DNA of 64,000 bases from positions 248,001 through 312,000 of the forward strand of contig NZ_CP035037.1 in NCBI RefSeq assembly GCF_004028235.1, written 5' to 3'. The position numbers and the translations under genes were made by a program. The notes beneath the pieces were generated by a model. The model was given only the letters and a program-made list of their open reading frames with translations, did no database searches and was not told the DNA's origin. Of this stretch, positions 61,266 to 64,000 are shown piece after piece. Source of the DNA: Leucobacter muris. GTDB lineage: Bacteria; Actinomycetota; Actinomycetes; Actinomycetales; Microbacteriaceae. Numbering within the stretch: position 1 is the stretch's first letter; each line of letters begins with the position of its first letter.

Positions 61266-62650
61266 GGGTCTGTCCGATAAACGGTGTGTGGGATCCGGCG
61301 GTTTTCATTCGTGAGTGGTTTTCTCGAACCGTCCGGCGAAGGTGATCGCGAACGCGTTCAGCGCGGGCTTCCACCTCATCACCCAGCGTGCCCTTCCGCC
61401 GCCAGTCGGGTCAAGCGACCGCGTCACGAGGTAGAGACATTTCAGCGCGGCGGCCTCGTTGGGAAAGTGCCCCCGAGCTCTCACGGCGCGCCGATAGCGA
61501 GCGTTGATTGACTCGATCGCGTTGGTCGTGCAGATCACCCGCCGGATCTCGACGTCATACTCGAGGAACGGCACGAACTCCGCCCAGCTGTTCTTCCAGA
61601 GCTGCACGATCGCCGGATACCGTCCGCCCCACTCGGCGGCGAACTCCTCGAACCGATCCTTCGCCGCCTGCTCCGACGGGGCCGTGTAGACGGGTTTGAG
61701 GGAACGGACGATCGCGTCGCGGTGTTGCCGCCCGGCGTAGCGGAAGCTGTTGCGGATCAGATGGACGATGCACTGCTGGACGACCGTTTGCTCCCAAGTG
61801 GTGTTGATCGCCTCCGGGAGACCCTTCAGCCCGTCGCAGACCGCGATGAGCACGTCCTCGACACCCCGGTTCTTCAGCTCGGTGAACACCTGCAGCCAGA
61901 ACCTCGCACCCTCCTGACCGTCACCGGCCCAGATGCCGAGGATGTCGCGTTCCCCGTTCACGGTGACGCCCATCACGACATAGAACGGGGTGTTCCTCAC
62001 CTGCCCGTCACGGACCTTCACCACGATCGCGTCGACGAAGATCACCGGGTAGAGCGCATCCAACGGCCTGCTCGACCATTCGGCGAGTTCCCCGGCGACC
62101 TTCTCGGTGATCCGGCTGATCGTGTCCTTGGAGACCTTCGCCCCATAGACCTCGTCGAAATGCGCAGCGATCTCACCGGTCGTCAACCCCCGAGCGGAAA
62201 GGGACAGAACGATCTGATCGATGCCGTCCAGTCGGCGTTTCCGCTTGGGGACGATCACCGGCTCGAACGACCCGTCTCGATCTCGCGGGACTTCGATCTC
62301 GACGGGGCCGATCTCTGTCAGCACCGTCTTGACCCGCGTCCCGTTACGCATGTTCTCGCCGATTGGGGTCCCGCCGTGCTCGTGGCCGAGGTGCTCGGTC
62401 AACTCGGCATTCAGCGCGGTCTCGAGGACGTTCTTCGTGAGCTGGCTGAGCAGGCCGCCCGGCCCCGTCAGGCTCACGCCCTGCTCCTTCGCCTGCGCGA
62501 GCAAGCGTTCTGCGAGTTCTTTCTGATCGATGATCTCCCCGGTCACGGGATCAATCATCTCGTCGTCAACAACGACAGTGGTCGTGTCAGCCACGGCCAT
62601 CTCCTTTCGGATCAGGCCGGACCCTCACACACCATTATTCAGACAGTCCC
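61266..62650 (-). mobile_element. intact IS256-family insertion sequence
   Basis: A 1385-bp element. It has imperfect terminal inverted repeats of at least 25 bases (61266-61290 versus the complement of 62626-62650, 20 of 25 identical, with similarity continuing through TCCGGC). Both ends begin GGG-CTGTC-GA. TCACGCAC flanks it at 61258-61265 and 62651-62658 as an 8-bp target duplication. One full transposase gene fills it. Clean ends and an intact gene indicate recent insertion. Confidence 0.93.
61305..62600 (-). CDS. IS256 family transposase
   Basis: A 431-residue, apparently full-length DDE transposase. It has an N-terminal DNA-binding region (LSQLTKNVLETALNAELTEHLG, VEIEVPRDRDGSFEPVIVPK) and the catalytic residues Asp in VIFVDAIVVKVRDG, Asp in VCDGLKGLPEAI and Glu in CTTNAIESINARYRR (the mutator-type signature). 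IS256 transposes by copy-out-paste-in through a circle. Lower local GC than the neighbours is seen by eye. No frameshift. Confidence 0.95.
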   Translation of the reverse strand: MAVADTTTVVVDDEMIDPVTGEIIDQKELAERLLAQAKEQGVSLTGPGGLLSQLTKNVLETALNAELTEHLGHEHGGTPIGENMRNGTRVKTVLTEIGPVEIEVPRDRDGSFEPVIVPKRKRRLDGIDQIVLSLSARGLTTGEIAAHFDEVYGAKVSKDTISRITEKVAGELAEWSSRPLDALYPVIFVDAIVVKVRDGQVRNTPFYVVMGVTVNGERDILGIWAGDGQEGARFWLQVFTELKNRGVEDVLIAVCDGLKGLPEAINTTWEQTVVQQCIVHLIRNSFRYAGRQHRDAIVRSLKPVYTAPSEQAAKDRFEEFAAEWGGRYPAIVQLWKNSWAEFVPFLEYDVEIRRVICTTNAIESINARYRRAVRARGHFPNEAAALKCLYLVTRSLDPTGGGRARWVMRWKPALNAFAITFAGRFEKTTHE

Positions 62651-62700
62651 TCACGCACCGGTTTTCCCGAGATCGAGGTGCTTGAGCGTCGATCGGTGCC
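62651..62700. repeat. dispersed palindrome copy D, right half with target duplication
   Basis: It begins with the second TCACGCAC copy (62651-62658), then GGTTTTCC loop bases and GATCGAGGTG, and ends in the arm 62677-62700 (ending CGTCGATCGGTGCC). It pairs with the left half at 61243. Confidence 0.8.
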
Positions 62701-63018
62701 ATGGGAAGGGGGACTGGGGGAGGGACAGTGTGAAGGGAAAGGGGCCGGGTCGGCGGGTCAGGTCAGCGCGGTAGGGGCGGGCGCGAGAAAGGGCGGGTGC
62801 GAGAAGGACGGGCGAGAGGGGCTGGGGTCGAGAACGGGGATGAGCGCGCGCGAAGGGCGTGGGGTGCGGGATCGGGGCGGATCCGGTAGACTTGCCTGGT
62901 TTGCGTCTTCGCGCGCCCTCGTGGCGTGCGCGGCGCAGACGGACACCGCACCCCGGACCGGCCGGGGAGAGCGGGAGAGCACGCGCAACCGCGCGGGTTC
63001 GATCGAAAGGAAACAATC
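62701..63018 (+). promoter_or_regulatory. G-rich tract and rplK promoter/leader region
   Basis: 62701-62860 is strongly purine- and G-rich on the plus strand, with many GGGG runs and no gene. TAGACT (62887-62892) is a good -10 without a clear -35. From about 62899 to 63018 lies the untranslated leader of rplK-rplA, GC-rich and likely structured, where L1 autoregulation would be expected. Ends with GAAAGGAAA before rplK. Confidence 0.5.
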
Positions 63019-63450
63019 ATGGCAAAGGCCAAGAAGGTTACCGGTCTGATCAAGCTTCAGATCGCAGCCGGCGCCGCCAACCCGGCACCCCCCGTGGGTC
63101 CCGCGCTGGGTCAGCACGGCGTCAACATCATGGAGTTCTGCAAGGCCTACAACGCGGCCACGGAATCCCAGCGCGGCAACATCGTGCCCGTCGAGATCAC
63201 GGTCTACGAGGATCGCTCGTTCACCTTCGTGCTCAAGACCCCTCCGGCGGCCGAGCTGCTGAAGAAGGCTGCTGGCGTGCAGAAGGGCTCCGGCACTCCC
63301 CACACCGTCAAGGTGGCGAAGGTCACCGCCGAGCAGGTCCGCGCGATCGCCGAGCAGAAGCAGGCCGATCTCAACGCGAACGACCTCGACGCAGCATCGA
63401 AGATCATCGCCGGCACCGCCCGCTCCATGGGCATCACGGTCGAAGGCTAA
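63019..63450 (+). CDS. rplK: 50S ribosomal protein L11
   Basis: A 143-residue L11. [37 protein letters not shown] is the universal N-terminal segment. The C-terminal rRNA-binding domain contains [43 protein letters not shown]. It forms the GTPase-associated stalk base with 23S rRNA. AAAGGAA is 7 bases before the ATG. Only 12 bases separate it from rplA. Confidence 0.97.
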
Positions 63451-63462
63451 GGGGTAGGACAC

Positions 63463-64000
63463 ATGGCACAGAAGTCGAAGGCGTACCGCGCCGCTGCCGA
63501 GAAGATCCAGGCAGGCAAGTTCTACACTCCCGCTGAGGCCGTGGCCCTGGCGAAGGAGACCGGTTCCACCAAGACCGACTCGACCGTCGAGGTCGCCGTC
63601 AAGCTCGGCGTGGATCCCCGCAAGGCCGACCAGATGGTGCGCGGCACCGTCAACCTCCCCCACGGCACCGGCAAGACCGCGCGCGTCATCGTGTTCGCGG
63701 TGGGCCCGGCCGCTGAGGCCGCCATCGCCGCCGGCGCCGACGAGGTGGGTGGCGACGAGCTGATCGAGAAGGTGGCCGCAGGCTACACCGACTTCGATTC
63801 GGCTGTCGCGACCCCCGAGCTCATGGGCAAGGTCGGTCGTCTGGGCAAGGTGCTCGGCCCCCGCGGCCTCATGCCGAACCCCAAGACCGGCACCGTCACC
63901 CCCAACACGGCCAAGGCCGTCGAGGACATCAAGGGCGGCAAGATCGAGTTCCGCGTCGACAAGCACGCCAACGTGCACTTCATCGTCGGCAAGGCCTCGT
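63463..64000 (+). CDS. rplA: 50S ribosomal protein L1 (3' end outside window)
   Basis: The first 179 residues of L1, about three quarters of the usual 230. [10 protein letters not shown] and [27 protein letters not shown] are conserved, as are [20 protein letters not shown] and [23 protein letters not shown]. It forms the mobile L1 stalk and usually represses its own operon by binding the leader. The frame runs off the end of the window. Confidence 0.97.
   Translation, partial: MAQKSKAYRAAAEKIQAGKFYTPAEAVALAKETGSTKTDSTVEVAVKLGVDPRKADQMVRGTVNLPHGTGKTARVIVFAVGPAAEAAIAAGADEVGGDELIEKVAAGYTDFDSAVATPELMGKVGRLGKVLGPRGLMPNPKTGTVTPNTAKAVEDIKGGKIEFRVDKHANVHFIVGKAS

Noticed and set aside
61266..62650. 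Composite transposon carrying cargo
   Set aside because: Only one insertion sequence with its own target duplication is present; no second copy and no cargo gene.

Overview
The window is high-GC DNA with dense, short-spaced and often overlapping genes (many ATGA or GTGA joins), many GTG starts and several apparently leaderless starts. The right end carries the actinobacterial order aspartate aminotransferase - tRNA-Trp - secE - nusG ... rplK - rplA. Gene content (actinobacterial WXG100/EccC/EccD secretion genes, ROK and PucR regulators, ACS-type MFS, OtnK/OtnC) fits a member of Micrococcales, most likely Microbacteriaceae and perhaps Leucobacter-like. The genus is an inference from style, not a proven assignment.

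Layout. 1-1 kb: the 3' end of clpB. 1-13 kb: a compact type VII (ESX-like) secretion locus. Two membrane proteins, an alpha/beta hydrolase (DUF1023-type) candidate effector and three small WXG100/ESAT-6-like proteins lie on the minus strand. Divergent from them is a tightly overlapping plus-strand operon: RDD-FHA protein, small membrane protein, EccD, a degenerate MinD-like protein and EccC. No eccB, eccE or mycP is present here. 13-22.4 kb: a ROK regulator divergent from a sugar operon (Gfo/Idh/MocA dehydrogenase, a complete RbsA/RbsC/RbsB-type ABC importer, two TIM-barrel sugar isomerase/epimerases). 22.4-25.7 kb: secreted glycerophosphodiester phosphodiesterase, aldo/keto reductase, pyrimidine-dimer glycosylase-like protein and an RNA 2'-O-methyltransferase. 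25.7-32.5 kb: an acid-sugar cluster (OtnC, OtnK, SAF-domain dehydrogenase, ACS-family MFS, lactonase-like amidohydrolase, DeoR regulator). 32.5-37.8 kb: an ABC exporter and an amine-oxidation pair (sarcosine-oxidase-like flavoprotein, ornithine-cyclodeaminase-like protein) with a TetR regulator. 37.9-40.9 kb: DNA alkylation repair (Ada-AlkA fusion, Ogt) and Maf. 41.2-47.6 kb: PucR, MmsA, class III aminotransferase and succinate-semialdehyde dehydrogenase, an omega-amino-acid (beta-alanine/GABA) catabolic set. 47.7-53.1 kb: VOC protein, MarR-MFS pair, FMN reductase, MarR and an LLM flavin monooxygenase. 53.3-57.1 kb: a TetR-controlled degenerate ABC ATPase plus a YhgE/Pip membrane protein. 57.2-64 kb: aspC, tRNA-Trp, secE, nusG, then an unusual 3.2-kb interruption before rplK and rplA.

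Two observations stand out. (1) A family of about 60-65-bp palindromes occurs four times in intergenic DNA (about 37.06, 41.0, 60.08 and 61.24/62.70 kb). They are often beside polypurine/polypyrimidine or tandem-repeat DNA. One copy has been split by an intact IS256-family element with an 8-bp target duplication, inside the normally contiguous nusG-rplK interval. (2) Five genes (the DUF1023 hydrolase, eccC, the sugar ABC ATPase, the aldo/keto reductase and the SAF dehydrogenase) carry apparent single-base frameshifts, each at a C or G homopolymer run. This looks more like homopolymer miscalling in the sequence than five real pseudogenes.

Coordinates of starts were chosen from visible ribosome-binding sites, overlaps with upstream stops or leaderless -10 spacing. 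Family names come from motif recognition by eye and no database search was run.
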